Assembly: GCA_023665275.1 (NCBI GenBank)
Contig: JAMPEF010000013.1
Span: forward strand, 1-40,076
DNA from: Alistipes senegalensis
GTDB lineage: Bacteria; Bacillota; Clostridia; Oscillospirales; Ruminococcaceae
DNA length: 40,076 bases
Direction of reading: 5' to 3'
How positions within the stretch are numbered: the first letter of the stretch is position 1; every line of letters starts with the position of its first letter. Below, one piece after another: positions 8,372 to 18,165 of the stretch. Below the pieces are notes generated by a model, which ran no database searches, had not been told where the DNA came from, and saw only the letters and a list, made by a program, of their open reading frames with translations. The position numbers were made by a program, and so were the translations under genes.

Positions 8372-9681
8372 CTTACTTTCCTGAACTTTGCTATAAAAAA
8401 TCCGTCACTGCCGAAATAACACGGAAATATTGAAGCCATGCTACCGAACTTTTCACCGAGTGGTTCAGGTAGCGGAACGGGTTCAAGTTCCTTGTGTTCG
8501 GAAAGAAGTTTTTCTATAATATATTCGTTTTCTGATTTCCGGAGAGTACACGTTGAATAAACCATTTCACCACCGGTTTTCAGATAATTCAATGCATTTT
8601 CGGCAATATTGTATTGAATATCCGGCAGACCTGAAAAATCATCGAAATTTTTATATTTTATTTCCGGCTTTCGCCGGACTGCACCCAGCCCAGAACATGG
8701 AACATCACAGAGAATTTTAGTAAATTGCGGTAAATCCGGATTGAACTTTAAAGCGTCGCCGGTATCGGCATATATATTTGTAAGTCCGAGACGTTCCGCA
8801 CCATCACGGATTAGTTTAACACGTTTTTCATGGAGGTCAAAAGCCATTATTTTACCCTTACCGTGCATCATTTCCGCCATAGTGAAAGTCTTTCCGCCAG
8901 GAGCTGCACATATATCAAGAACTGTATCATTTTCTGACGGTGTAAGTGATTTACAACACAATTGTGATGCCAAATCCTGTACGTGAAAATAACCTTTCCG
9001 GAATGCCTCTGTATTTATCACATCGCCGGAAACCGAAAAACAATCCGGAATGATTTCATTTTTCACAGCTTTTATGTTTCCGAGTGCGGAAATAAATTCC
9101 TGCTCCGTGCATTTCAGAGGATTCATGCGGACTGTAACCGGTGGACTTCCTAAAGAATCGGCAAGAAGATTGATTGAGAGTTCCTCACCGTAATCTTCAA
9201 TAAGACTGTTTACAAACTCCGGCGGAGCGGAATACTCAATACTATATCTTTTATATTTATCGTCCGGAAGCGGAACTGTTTTCCCCTGTCGTATGAAGTT
9301 ACGCAAGACAGCGTTTACCATTCCGGAAGCACTTTTTTTACCGAATTTTCCGGCAAGCGAGACACTTTCATTCACTACCGCACTTTCGGGAATACTTTCC
9401 GCAAACACCAGCTGATAAATTCCGCACCTCAATATGTTGAGAATTACATCATCAAGTTTCTTTAAAGGTCTGGACGAAAATTTTTCTATGACGTAATCAA
9501 GATAAATTTTTCTTTCGATAACGCCATAATAAATCAGAGAACATAATTTCTTGTCACGTTCTTCAAGACCGGATTTTTTCAGCCCATTATTTAATTGTAT
9601 ATTGGAAAAACTTCCGCCGGAAAATGTTTTACATAATAATTTTACTGCTATATATCTTGCGTCTGACATATGCGCCACCAT
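8368..9681 (-). CDS. rsmB: 16S rRNA (cytosine-967-C5) methyltransferase
   Basis: RsmB methylates C967 in 16S rRNA. An N-terminal NusB-like helical RNA-binding domain (about 5-140) precedes a SAM-dependent methyltransferase domain. That domain has DICAAPGGKTF for SAM binding and the two catalytic Cys motifs DVPCSGLG and YSTCTL. The 437-residue length fits the family. The ATG at 9679-9681 overlaps the fmt stop as TAATG; an alternative ATG four codons later (MSDARYIAVK) is equally plausible. Confidence 0.95.
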   Translation of the reverse strand: MVAHMSDARYIAVKLLCKTFSGGSFSNIQLNNGLKKSGLEERDKKLCSLIYYGVIERKIYLDYVIEKFSSRPLKKLDDVILNILRCGIYQLVFAESIPESAVVNESVSLAGKFGKKSASGMVNAVLRNFIRQGKTVPLPDDKYKRYSIEYSAPPEFVNSLIEDYGEELSINLLADSLGSPPVTVRMNPLKCTEQEFISALGNIKAVKNEIIPDCFSVSGDVINTEAFRKGYFHVQDLASQLCCKSLTPSENDTVLDICAAPGGKTFTMAEMMHGKGKIMAFDLHEKRVKLIRDGAERLGLTNIYADTGDALKFNPDLPQFTKILCDVPCSGLGAVRRKPEIKYKNFDDFSGLPDIQYNIAENALNYLKTGGEMVYSTCTLRKSENEYIIEKLLSEHKELEPVPLPEPLGEKFGSMASIFPCYFGSDGFFIAKFRKVR

Positions 9682-10607
9682 TAACCCAGCTTTTCGCCGG
9701 AACGGAGTTTCTTTCCACGGAGAAAATCGGCAGTTTTCATGCGTTTACTTCCCTCAAGCTGAATTTCACAGAACTTTATCAGACCACCATCACCACATTT
9801 TACAGTGAAATCATCAGCATTTATAATAGTTCCGTTTTCCGCTTCGGAAGTACCTGCAACTATTTCCGATTTAAAAATTTTTAGACGTTTTCCGCCTAAT
9901 GTCGTGAAACCGGTTACACCACGTATGGTATTATGAATTTCCTGAACGCTTTTTGAAAAATCCAGAGCGCTTATTTCCTTGTGAATCATGGGAGAATAAC
10001 TTGAAAGTGAATCGTCCTGCTTTTCCGGAGAAAGTGTACCGTTTTCTATTGCCGTGATGGTTTCCGCAAGAACTTCACCGCCCATATCAGCAAGTCTTGT
10101 ATAGAGTTCCTGATAAGTTTCATTTTCGCCTATTTCTGTTGATTTTTTAATAAGCATATCGCCGGTATCAAGACCCTCTGACATAAGCATTGAAGTAACA
10201 CCCGTTTTCTTTTCGCCGTTCAGAAGACACCAGTTTATAGGTGCTGCACCTCTGTAAGCCGGCAGAAGTGAGGCGTGAATATTTATACATCTGTAATGCG
10301 GAAGTTCAAGAATTTCTTTCGGGAGAATCTGTCCGTATGCCGTGACTACTATCAAATCCGGTGAAATATCTTTCAGGATTTCAAGAGATTTTTTAGCGTC
10401 TTCACCTTTCCGGAGCGACAACGGTTGATATACTGGTATATTATATTCCATAGCAACCGACTTTACCGGAGTAGGTATCATTTTATAGCCACGACCTTTT
10501 GGCTTATCGGGTTGTGTGAAAACTGCCACCACTTCATGCGGACTTTCCGCCAGCGTACGCAAGCATGGTACTGCAAAATCCGGTGTACCCATAAATACAA
10601 TCTTCAT
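9681..10607 (-). CDS. fmt: Methionyl-tRNA formyltransferase
   Basis: Fmt formylates initiator Met-tRNA with 10-formyltetrahydrofolate. The 308-residue protein opens MKIVFMGTPDFAVPCL. It contains the catalytic segment INIHASLLPAYRGAAP (Asn109, His111) and GLDTGDML with the conserved Asp, followed by a C-terminal OB-like tRNA-binding domain (about 205-308). GGAGGAG within the end of def supplies the ribosome site. Def and Fmt act at opposite ends of the same N-formylmethionine cycle and are adjacent here, as usual. Confidence 0.97.
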   Translation of the reverse strand: MKIVFMGTPDFAVPCLRTLAESPHEVVAVFTQPDKPKGRGYKMIPTPVKSVAMEYNIPVYQPLSLRKGEDAKKSLEILKDISPDLIVVTAYGQILPKEILELPHYRCINIHASLLPAYRGAAPINWCLLNGEKKTGVTSMLMSEGLDTGDMLIKKSTEIGENETYQELYTRLADMGGEVLAETITAIENGTLSPEKQDDSLSSYSPMIHKEISALDFSKSVQEIHNTIRGVTGFTTLGGKRLKIFKSEIVAGTSEAENGTIINADDFTVKCGDGGLIKFCEIQLEGSKRMKTADFLRGKKLRSGEKLG

Positions 10608-10613
10608 AAATTA

Positions 10614-11075
10614 TCAATTCTCCTCCGGAATGAAAAACTCTTCTACTATTTCAGTGAAAACATGACCGTCGAGGTGGTCATATTCATGTGCGGTACACTG
10701 TGCGCCAAGTTCTGTGAAATCACGTTCCCACCAGTTGCCGTTTCTGTCTTGAGCTTTAAGACGGCAGCGCATTGGACGTGTAACGAATCCCCATACATTC
10801 GGACATGAAAGACAACCTTCTTCAACACGCTGTTTGCCTTTCCTGAAAGTAATTTCCGGATTGATTGCCTCAATATTGCCCTCTTCAAGATGCATTATAA
10901 ATATACGTCTGCAAATCCCGATTTGTGGGGCGGCAAGTCCTACACCCTGTGCCTTGTCAAGAGTTTCATGCATATCATCAAGGAGCTGTGCAAGTTTTGC
11001 GTCAAATTTTTCAACAGGTCTGCATACTTTGTGAAGTGATTCGTCTTTGTCGGTTAAAATTTTTCTTAAAGCCAT
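10614..11075 (-). CDS. def: Peptide deformylase
   Basis: Def removes the formyl group from nascent proteins. All three family motifs are present in the 153-residue product: GLAAPQIG (46-53), EGCLSCP with metal ligand Cys88, and HEYDH (130-134) with two His metal ligands and the catalytic Glu131. EGCLS is the canonical form of motif 2. It lies 24 bases after priA and 6 bases before fmt. Confidence 0.97.
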   Translation of the reverse strand: MALRKILTDKDESLHKVCRPVEKFDAKLAQLLDDMHETLDKAQGVGLAAPQIGICRRIFIMHLEEGNIEAINPEITFRKGKQRVEEGCLSCPNVWGFVTRPMRCRLKAQDRNGNWWERDFTELGAQCTAHEYDHLDGHVFTEIVEEFFIPEEN

Positions 11076-11099
11076 TTGTCATAATCCTTTCTTATTTTT

Positions 11100-13544
11100 T
11101 TATATTCCCGTATCGCCGTTCATATCGGCAAAAAGTGAAATATCTTTCATTTCTTTCAGCTTTACGGAACTTTTAAGTATATCGCTTATAAAACCTCTTA
11201 TTTCAGCGGTATTCCTGCATTTCATTATGATACGCCAGCGATAGCGACCGTTTATTTTTTCATAGGAACACTTAACAGGTCTGGTGACTTTTACGGGAGT
11301 TTTCGGCTGAAGTGCATCAAGTTTCTGTTTCATAAGAATGAATACAGCTTCTGCACCGTTCTGTACTGCCATATTGTCCCTGCCGGAAAAGCCGAAAATA
11401 CATAAATCGCATACCGGCGGAAAAATCATAGCACGTCTGAGTGTTATTTCTTCATTATAGAAACTGTTATAATCCTGTAAAGCCGCAAGATTTATAATGT
11501 AGTGTTCCGGATTGAAAGTCTGTAGTACAGCACGTCCGGTACATTCACCACGACCACTCCGACCGACTACCTGTGTGATAAGTGAAAAAGTTCTTTCATA
11601 TGCACGGAAATCACCAGCATATAAAGCGCCGTCAACCGAAAGTACACCAACAAGTGTAACGTCCGGAAAGTCAAGCCCTTTTCCAATCATCTGAGTACCT
11701 ATCATTATATCATATTTTTTGTTGCGGAAATCATTAAAGCCATTTTCATATGAATATCTTGAAAAAGTCGTATCGGCGTCCATACGCAGAATGCGTGCTG
11801 ACGGAAAATACATATTCAGTTCTTCTTCAAGTCGTTGTGTGCCGAAACCGACGCTTTTAAGCCGTGAAGAATTACACGACGGACATTTATTGATATATTC
11901 AACCGAATATCCGCAATAATGACACATAAGCCTTTCATTTTTTCTGTGATACGTCAGTGGCACTGAACAGTTAGGACATTGTACCGTTTTTGAACAGTCA
12001 ACGCAACTTACTACAGTATGATAACCACGACGGTTAAGTAATAATATAGTCTGTTCACCGTTTGCGAGATTTAAATTTATTTCATTTACGAGTTTATGGC
12101 TGAACTGATTTACATTACCACTTGAACGCTCTTCATTCATGTCAATAATGCTTACTTCCGGAAGAGGCATATTCTGATAGCGATTTTCAAGTTTTACAAG
12201 ATTATAGATATTTTTTTCCGCAAGATAATAACTTTCCATTGATGGTGTGGCAGATGCCAGTAAAAGAGTTGCACCATGATAAAAACATCTTCTTTTGGCG
12301 ACGTCATGCGTATCATAGCGTGGTGAAATTTCCGATTTATAGGTATTTTCGCCCTCTTCATCCATAATTATCAGACCTATATTTTCAAGCGGTGCAAATA
12401 CAGCACTTCTTGTACCTATCACAATATCAGCTTTTCCGTACTTTATACGCTTGTATTCGTCAAGTCGCTGACCCATAGTCAATCCGCTATGGATAACCGC
12501 CACACGTTCGCCGAAAAGTGACCGGAAACGCTTTAAAATCTGTGGCGTAAGACTTATTTCCGGAATAAGCAGAAGAACTTTTCTTCCGGAATTTACTGTA
12601 AAGTCAATAAGTTTTTCAAATACTGCTGTTTTGCCACTGCCGGTAACTCCGTGAAGCAGATAAACAGCTGGTTTGCCGGTGTGTATCTGCTGTGAAACAG
12701 TATCATATACCGCCTGTTGTTCGCTGGAAAGAACAGTATCATTTATATCAATATGACCCTCTGAAAAGTCTTCAACATGGCGGAATACTTCCATTTCGTA
12801 ATATTCCGCCGTGCCGTTTCTTACAAGATTTGAAATCACAACGCCGGTAACTCCGCACATATAGGCGGATTCACGGACAGAAACCGTATTATTTTCTTGC
12901 AGGAAGTCAACAACAGTTTTCTGCTTCCGTGTAAGCGTGAAATTTTCCGGATTACTGATATAATTTCCGGTAAGACGCACCATTTTCATGGTAGCGTCAC
13001 GAACTTTCTGCCGGAAAATATTATCAGAAATAACCGCATTGCTTTCACATAGTTCGTCAACCGTTTTTCTGCCGTTTTCCGAAATAAACTCGCTGATAAA
13101 TTCATTTATCTGTTTATCGTCCGGAAAAGTTTTCAGCTTTTCAAATAGTTCATCTGCCTGTTTACTTAATGATACATCACCGCTGAAATCCCTGTTGATA
13201 CGGATTTTTTCCCGTATCTGCAAATTCATTGCAGGAGGCAACATTACTTTTACGGCGTCATAATACGTACAGAATGTATAGTCATGCAAGTGTATAGCAA
13301 GTTCAATCATTTCACCGGAAAGTATCGGCTTATCATCAATAACTGATATTATTTTCTTAAGACCTATTATATCTCCGGAATGTTTTTTCATTATGATACC
13401 TATGCGATGTCTGTTGCCTGTTCCGAATGGTACAAGTACACGGCAACCGCACTCTGCCTTAAAATTTTCCGGTATCACATAGCTGAAAAGCATATCAAAT
13501 GAATAAGCTGTATTGCTAACAGCTATTTCAGCTATTGATGGCAT
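11100..13544 (-). CDS. priA: Primosomal protein N' (replication restart helicase)
   Basis: PriA is the superfamily 2 helicase that reloads the replisome at stalled forks. The 814-residue protein shows an N-terminal 3'-DNA-binding domain, a winged-helix region and Walker A GVTGSGKT (299-306). Motif II reads DEEG at 395-398 rather than the common DEEH. Eight zinc ligands follow: Cys514, 517, 523, 526, 541, 544, 554 and 557. The helicase motifs GTQRLEEEL and GTQMIGKGLDFPDV are also present. Its ATG overlaps the rpoZ stop as TAATG. coaBC, which sits between rpoZ and priA in Bacillus, is missing here. Confidence 0.96.
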   Translation of the reverse strand: MPSIAEIAVSNTAYSFDMLFSYVIPENFKAECGCRVLVPFGTGNRHRIGIIMKKHSGDIIGLKKIISVIDDKPILSGEMIELAIHLHDYTFCTYYDAVKVMLPPAMNLQIREKIRINRDFSGDVSLSKQADELFEKLKTFPDDKQINEFISEFISENGRKTVDELCESNAVISDNIFRQKVRDATMKMVRLTGNYISNPENFTLTRKQKTVVDFLQENNTVSVRESAYMCGVTGVVISNLVRNGTAEYYEMEVFRHVEDFSEGHIDINDTVLSSEQQAVYDTVSQQIHTGKPAVYLLHGVTGSGKTAVFEKLIDFTVNSGRKVLLLIPEISLTPQILKRFRSLFGERVAVIHSGLTMGQRLDEYKRIKYGKADIVIGTRSAVFAPLENIGLIIMDEEGENTYKSEISPRYDTHDVAKRRCFYHGATLLLASATPSMESYYLAEKNIYNLVKLENRYQNMPLPEVSIIDMNEERSSGNVNQFSHKLVNEINLNLANGEQTILLLNRRGYHTVVSCVDCSKTVQCPNCSVPLTYHRKNERLMCHYCGYSVEYINKCPSCNSSRLKSVGFGTQRLEEELNMYFPSARILRMDADTTFSRYSYENGFNDFRNKKYDIMIGTQMIGKGLDFPDVTLVGVLSVDGALYAGDFRAYERTFSLITQVVGRSGRGECTGRAVLQTFNPEHYIINLAALQDYNSFYNEEITLRRAMIFPPVCDLCIFGFSGRDNMAVQNGAEAVFILMKQKLDALQPKTPVKVTRPVKCSYEKINGRYRWRIIMKCRNTAEIRGFISDILKSSVKLKEMKDISLFADMNGDTGI

Positions 13545-13750
13545 TATTCACCCTGTTGAAGTGTGCTTACTATCTTGAATTTTCCGCTTGCGATTTCCTC
13601 AACGGCAGTTTTTACTGGCTTTTGCTCAAGGGTCAATTCATTTTTGTAAAGTTCGTCTGAAATTTCCCTTGCACGTTTTGCGACAGCGATTACAAGTGAG
13701 TAACAACTTTCATTCTTTGAAATAATCTGATTTACTGCTGGTCTAAGCAT
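13544..13750 (-). CDS. rpoZ: RNA polymerase omega subunit
   Basis: The 68-residue protein opens MLRPAVNQIISKNESCYSLV and holds the omega core VAKRAREISDE, then KPVKTAVEEIASGKFKI. Omega helps beta-prime fold and assemble into polymerase. A GAGGTG site lies before the ATG. It sits directly after gmk, the standard gmk-rpoZ pair, and shares one base with priA. Confidence 0.94.
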   Translation of the reverse strand: MLRPAVNQIISKNESCYSLVIAVAKRAREISDELYKNELTLEQKPVKTAVEEIASGKFKIVSTLQQGE

Positions 13751-13761
13751 AATTCAACACC

Positions 13762-14349
13762 TCATTCTATAATATCGTCTGAAAATTCTGATTTAAGCCT
13801 TTCTGCACGCATAACCGCAAAAAAATCATCTACAGCATTTTCAAGAACATCATTTACAATAATATAATTATAATTTTTTCCCTGTGAGATTTCACGTTCT
13901 GCCTGTGAAACTCTCTCCTCTATGACTTCGGCAGTTTCAGTGCCTCTCTTTTTGAGTCTTCTGCGGAGTTCCTTTACAGACGGCGGAGCTATGAAAACAG
14001 AAATAGCATCAGGTCTTTTCTGCATTACCTTAAGTGCGCCCTGTACCTCTATTTCAAGAATAACATCAATTCCCTTTTCAAGATAGTCATCAACTTCTGA
14101 AATAAGAGTACCATAATAATTATGACAGTATTCTGCGTATTCAAGGAATGCATTTTCATTTATTTTCTGTTCAAATTCCTCACGGGTAAGAAAATAATAA
14201 TTAACGCCGTTTTTTTCGCCCTCACGGGGTTGTCTTGTGGTTGCAGAAACTGAACAGCGATAATTTTCACATTTAAGGATTTCCTTAAGCATTGTACCTT
14301 TTCCACAACCGGATGGTGCAGAAAAAATTATAAGTCTGCCCTTGTTCAT
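13762..14349 (-). CDS. gmk: Guanylate kinase
   Basis: Gmk converts GMP to GDP with ATP. The 195-residue protein begins with the P-loop FSAPSGCGKGTM (about 8-19), where the usual GAGKST end is GCGKGT. It continues with the GMP-binding segment TTRQPREGEKNGVNYYF and Glu and Tyr residues around FLEYAEYCHNYYGT. GGAGG lies before the ATG, 12 bases after remA. Confidence 0.97.
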   Translation of the reverse strand: MNKGRLIIFSAPSGCGKGTMLKEILKCENYRCSVSATTRQPREGEKNGVNYYFLTREEFEQKINENAFLEYAEYCHNYYGTLISEVDDYLEKGIDVILEIEVQGALKVMQKRPDAISVFIAPPSVKELRRRLKKRGTETAEVIEERVSQAEREISQGKNYNYIIVNDVLENAVDDFFAVMRAERLKSEFSDDIIE

Positions 14350-14361
14350 AATAATAACCTC

Positions 14362-14595
14362 CTATTCATTGAGACGTGCCGCAAGAGTTTCGGCAATAAG
14401 CGAAGATAATATAATATGTCCGCTGTCCATAAAAATAACAGCTCTTGTTTTTCTGCCGTGTGTTGCGTCAACTGCCATACCGTTATCACGAGCCTCCTGA
14501 ATCATGCGTTTTATGGGTGCTGATTCCGGACTTACTATAGAGACAATTTTTTCAGCAGAAATCATATTCCCGTAACCTATATTTATAAACTTCAT
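14362..14595 (-). CDS. remA: RemA family regulator (DUF370)
   Basis: The 77-residue product matches the RemA/DUF370 family throughout. It begins [20 protein letters not shown] and includes [20 protein letters not shown] and a SGHIILS segment. In Bacillus, RemA is a DNA-binding activator of biofilm matrix and osmoprotection genes. Its place between yicC and gmk is the conserved Firmicutes order. Its targets in this organism are unknown. Confidence 0.92.
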   Translation of the reverse strand: MKFINIGYGNMISAEKIVSIVSPESAPIKRMIQEARDNGMAVDATHGRKTRAVIFMDSGHIILSSLIAETLAARLNE

Positions 14596-14603
14596 GCGGT
14601 CAC

Positions 14604-15482
14604 CTACTCAATATTCTGAATCTGTTCACGGATTTTTTCAATTTCCGCTTTCATGTCGACGACAATTCTTGTTATGTTCAAATCCTGTGCCTTTGAACCT
14701 ATAGTATTTACTTCACGGTTCATTTCCTGAATTATAAAATCAAGTTTTCTGCCTACGGGTTCATCTGAACTGAAAATATTCTTAAGCTGTGATACATGAC
14801 TGTGCAGACGAACAGTTTCTTCATCAACGGCTATTTTTTCAGCAAAAATTGCCGCTTCTGTAATTATGCGCTGTTCGTCGACGTCTTTTCCGTCAAGTAC
14901 TTCAGAAATTTTCTGATAAAGCCTTTTACGATAGTTTTCAACGGTCAGCGGTGAGAGTTCCTCAACTTTTGAGACCATTTCAAGAATATAATCAGCCTTT
15001 AAGATTATATCTTCTTCCAGCTTTCCGCCCTCTGTCTGACGCATTTCAACGAATTTCTGCAATGCCTCAACGGCAACTTCTGAGATGTCAGCCCATATCT
15101 GCTCCTGATTGTCGGGAGCTTTCTGGACGACGAAAATTTCAGGGAGCTTGATAAGTTTTGAAAGTACGAGGTCATCTTTCAGACCCAGTTCACCGGAAAC
15201 GCTCCGGAGGGCATTTATATAACCCTCAGCGACCGCCTTGTTTATAGAAATTTCAGATTCACGGGCTTCAATGTTGTTAATGGTCACGGAAACTTCAACT
15301 TTTCCCCTTGAAACTGCCGTTTTAAGAAGTGATTTCAATTTTTCGTCAATATATCCGTAAGCCCGTGGGATTCTTGACGAATATTCATAATACCTGTGAT
15401 TGACGGAGCGTATTTCAACAAGAATATCACGACCGCCGATAATTTTCTGTGCTCTGCCATAGCCTGTCATGCTTTTTGTCAC
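14604..15482 (-). CDS. yicC: YicC/YloC family endoribonuclease
   Basis: The 292-residue protein opens with the signature [11 protein letters not shown], contains [12 protein letters not shown], and closes with the C-terminal DUF1732 segment including [17 protein letters not shown]. YicC proteins are single-strand-specific endoribonucleases involved in RNA turnover. The start is GTG (15480-15482), since family members begin a few residues before SMTG; the ATG four codons in is the alternative. It is first in the 14-gene operon, behind the promoter at 15515-15543. Confidence 0.93.
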   Translation of the reverse strand: MTKSMTGYGRAQKIIGGRDILVEIRSVNHRYYEYSSRIPRAYGYIDEKLKSLLKTAVSRGKVEVSVTINNIEARESEISINKAVAEGYINALRSVSGELGLKDDLVLSKLIKLPEIFVVQKAPDNQEQIWADISEVAVEALQKFVEMRQTEGGKLEEDIILKADYILEMVSKVEELSPLTVENYRKRLYQKISEVLDGKDVDEQRIITEAAIFAEKIAVDEETVRLHSHVSQLKNIFSSDEPVGRKLDFIIQEMNREVNTIGSKAQDLNITRIVVDMKAEIEKIREQIQNIE

Positions 15483-15514
15483 GGGAATCGCCTGCCTTTA
15501 CAATAATATGTATT

Positions 15515-15543
15515 ATTATACCACTAATCACCATAAAATGCAA
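15515..15543 (-). promoter_or_regulatory. Promoter of the yicC-spoVM operon
   Basis: On the minus strand TTGCAT (15538-15543) and TATAAT (15515-15520) are exactly 17 bases apart, starting transcription near 15508, about 25 bases before the yicC start. No other strong promoter was seen within the run, so this could drive all 14 genes. Confidence 0.82.
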
Positions 15544-15550
15544 GCATTTT

Positions 15551-15588
15551 AAGAAAAAAATAAGAGGACACCGGAGTGTCCCCTTATA
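15551..15588 (-). terminator. Terminator of the GH48 gene
   Basis: On the minus strand AAGGGGACAC pairs, with G-U pairs, with GTGTCCTCTTA and is followed by a run of seven T. It lies 12 bases after the GH48 stop and just before the yicC promoter, insulating the two units. Confidence 0.85.
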
Positions 15589-15600
15589 TTAATTTTATAA

Positions 15601-18165
15601 TCAACCTATTTTAGTGAGGTCATCACTTGTCATAGGAAGGTCTGACTGGTTAACAAGACCGATATCAATGCACTGGATAGCAAGAGCGTCCATAGTTGTG
15701 ATACCGCTTGTGCCGTTATCAACAACGTCACCGTTGAGCTGACCCTGTTCGGAAATCTTGAATTCATTCGGGTTGCTGAGTGCCTGCATGATAAGAACTG
15801 CGTCAGCAACATTTACTTTATTGTCAACGTTAGCGTCGCCCCAGAGGGTTACCTTAAGGTCACTTGTTGAACCTGTTGTATCGGTTGAACCTGTTGTGTC
15901 ACCAGTTGAGCCTGTTGTATTATCTGTTGAAGGCTGGTTTTCGTCGTTAAGAGGCTTAACCTCAGGATAGAGAAGAGCCATAGAACCGTATGACATAAGA
16001 GCGTCACCGTGATGCCAGAATCTGTGTAACTTGTAGTAGTAGCCGTCTGTTGACTTAGTAGCATCATATTCAGCCTTAGCAGCCTGATACATTGCGTCAT
16101 TAGCATAGCTTTCACGGATAGAGGAGAATGTAGCGCCGTTTTCGAGCTTAGAGCCATCAGGCATTGTGCCGTGATAGTTAGCAGGAATGTAAACTTCTTC
16201 CTCAAAGATTCTCTTGAGGTTGCCGTTGTGGTCTTCAAATGCGATACCGATTTCATCACGACCGAGATTCCACTGAGTGCTGAGGAGCTTGTTAGCAAGG
16301 TAGAGACCTTTTTCAGCAGTTGTAGTACCCTTGTCTTCCATAGCAAATGAAGCATCAACGCCCTCTGCCTTAGCATAGTACATAAGAGTATTACAGAGTG
16401 AAGAAATACAACCAACGTCGCCCATGCCGTAACCTGTAATTGTACAGTGGAGTTTCTGGTTGCCGTTCGGGTCATACTTACCGTCCCATGTATCAGGAAC
16501 AACGCTATAGTCTGTATCAGAGTCACCCCAGTCAAGGCTTGAAGGCATAGCGTAAGCCATTACTGTACCGTCTTCTGTTGTGTAATCAAAGTGTGTATTT
16601 TCTTCGAACCATGCAACCCATCTTTCGATAACAGCCTTGAGAGCTTCTTCGAGTGAAAGACCACCGTATGTGAGACCCTTTACAGCTTCGCTTTCGCCGT
16701 TAGTCTTTACATAGTAGTAAAGTTCTGTAAGTCTCTGCATAGGCCATACCTGGTTACCAGTCCAGTGGTTAGAACCTGGGTCAGCGTATACAGGGTGCGG
16801 AACGTAAACCATGTCATAGAAAGTCGGGTAACCGTCCGGATACTTTTCATAACGTCCTCTGTAGGAGTTTGTACAACCACCAGCGAACGGACCTTCAACA
16901 GACTGTAACCAGAGGTACATTTCAATCTGTCTCTTGAATGATTCTCTGTAGTCCTCAACAGCTCCGGCAGCCTTCATGTTAGAAGCCATAGTCTTATCGT
17001 CAATAAGAGCGTAAGCAGCAAGTGGGTTCTGATAGAACTGATGTGAGTGAGAAGCACCAATCTGCCAAGCCCAGCTGTAGTCATTGAGAGCGCCGCCCCA
17101 TGATGTATACCAAGCCATAAGGTAGTGCTGTCCGCCTTCGTCACCGAGCTTGCCTGTTGTACCGCTTGTCATGATATCCTGACAACCTATCTTCTTATAG
17201 TACTTATCAAACATATCGTTACGGCACTGGTCACCCATCTTACCAGCAAGAGCAGTAACTTCATCATTGCCTGCCTTGAACTGGTTAGCAAAATAAACAG
17301 CCTGAATAGCACGGTCTTCAGCGTCAGGAGCGTTTGTAAATGCATACTGTGCAGCAACGTTGCCTACACCGTTGAAAATACCCTTGATACCGTCCTGTGA
17401 GTTACCGTACTTGAGTTCTTCAAGACACGGGTGCGGAACAGTTTCAAAACAGGATTCCTGTTCACCACGCTGGAAAGTATTGATAAATGTGAATTTACCA
17501 TTACCACCGCCGAAACCATACCAGTCATCAACGTCTGCGAGCCAGTGCATAAGATAGTAACCGTTATCGCTACCATATACACCCTTATAAGCATCGTAAA
17601 GTGGGTTTACAGCGTCACCGCCCTGATTGTGTGTAGGATATTCGTTAGGAGTATCAAGTTCAGGTGCAGAGTCAGCCTTAAGTCTGTCCTTGCTCCAGAT
17701 AGACTTATACTGAATATCATTCATTCTGCCTGATGCTTCTGACCAACCAGGAATGATAGCTTCCATAGTCTTCCATGCTTTTTTGAGGTCGCCTGAAGTG
17801 CCTTCGATAGTACCGTTGTTAACGAGTATATCGTGCATAGCTGCAACCCATGCGATGTAGGACATAGCTTCTGATGTTGTTTCATGACCATAGTCAGGAG
17901 CTTCAACACAGAGAGTTTCTACTGAGTGGTAAGGAATACCGAAAGAATCTCCGCCGTTAGTCTGACTGCTGAGATAGCCATTTTGCTGACCATTTGTGAT
18001 AACGTCATCATAGAGTGATGCGAACATCTTAGCATATGACTCGTTTGCACCGTTTTCTGTAGCATACTGGTTAGCTGCTGAAGACATAGCAGGGATAACT
18101 GCTGTAGCTGACATAACGGCAGAAAGGATACCGGCTGTTAAAGCCTTGGTCTTTTTGCTTATCAT
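15601..18165 (-). CDS. GH48 cellulase with type I dockerin
   Basis: GH48 enzymes are processive reducing-end cellobiohydrolases, central to cellulosomes. The 854-residue protein has a signal peptide (about 1-31, ending AMSSA). The GH48 domain (about 35-735) begins SFGIPYHSVETLCVEAP and carries YGHETTSEA, whose Glu99 matches the proposed general acid. A Thr/Ser/Gly/Asp linker (about 740-769) leads to a dockerin (770-854). The dockerin has two calcium loops, GDANVDNKVNVADA (776-789) and GDVVDNGTSGITTMDA. The dockerin predicts docking to a cohesin-bearing scaffoldin encoded elsewhere. GAGGGG lies 11 bases before the ATG. The gene stands alone between a consensus promoter and a terminator. Confidence 0.96.
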   Translation of the reverse strand: MISKKTKALTAGILSAVMSATAVIPAMSSAANQYATENGANESYAKMFASLYDDVITNGQQNGYLSSQTNGGDSFGIPYHSVETLCVEAPDYGHETTSEAMSYIAWVAAMHDILVNNGTIEGTSGDLKKAWKTMEAIIPGWSEASGRMNDIQYKSIWSKDRLKADSAPELDTPNEYPTHNQGGDAVNPLYDAYKGVYGSDNGYYLMHWLADVDDWYGFGGGNGKFTFINTFQRGEQESCFETVPHPCLEELKYGNSQDGIKGIFNGVGNVAAQYAFTNAPDAEDRAIQAVYFANQFKAGNDEVTALAGKMGDQCRNDMFDKYYKKIGCQDIMTSGTTGKLGDEGGQHYLMAWYTSWGGALNDYSWAWQIGASHSHQFYQNPLAAYALIDDKTMASNMKAAGAVEDYRESFKRQIEMYLWLQSVEGPFAGGCTNSYRGRYEKYPDGYPTFYDMVYVPHPVYADPGSNHWTGNQVWPMQRLTELYYYVKTNGESEAVKGLTYGGLSLEEALKAVIERWVAWFEENTHFDYTTEDGTVMAYAMPSSLDWGDSDTDYSVVPDTWDGKYDPNGNQKLHCTITGYGMGDVGCISSLCNTLMYYAKAEGVDASFAMEDKGTTTAEKGLYLANKLLSTQWNLGRDEIGIAFEDHNGNLKRIFEEEVYIPANYHGTMPDGSKLENGATFSSIRESYANDAMYQAAKAEYDATKSTDGYYYKLHRFWHHGDALMSYGSMALLYPEVKPLNDENQPSTDNTTGSTGDTTGSTDTTGSTSDLKVTLWGDANVDNKVNVADAVLIMQALSNPNEFKISEQGQLNGDVVDNGTSGITTMDALAIQCIDIGLVNQSDLPMTSDDLTKIG

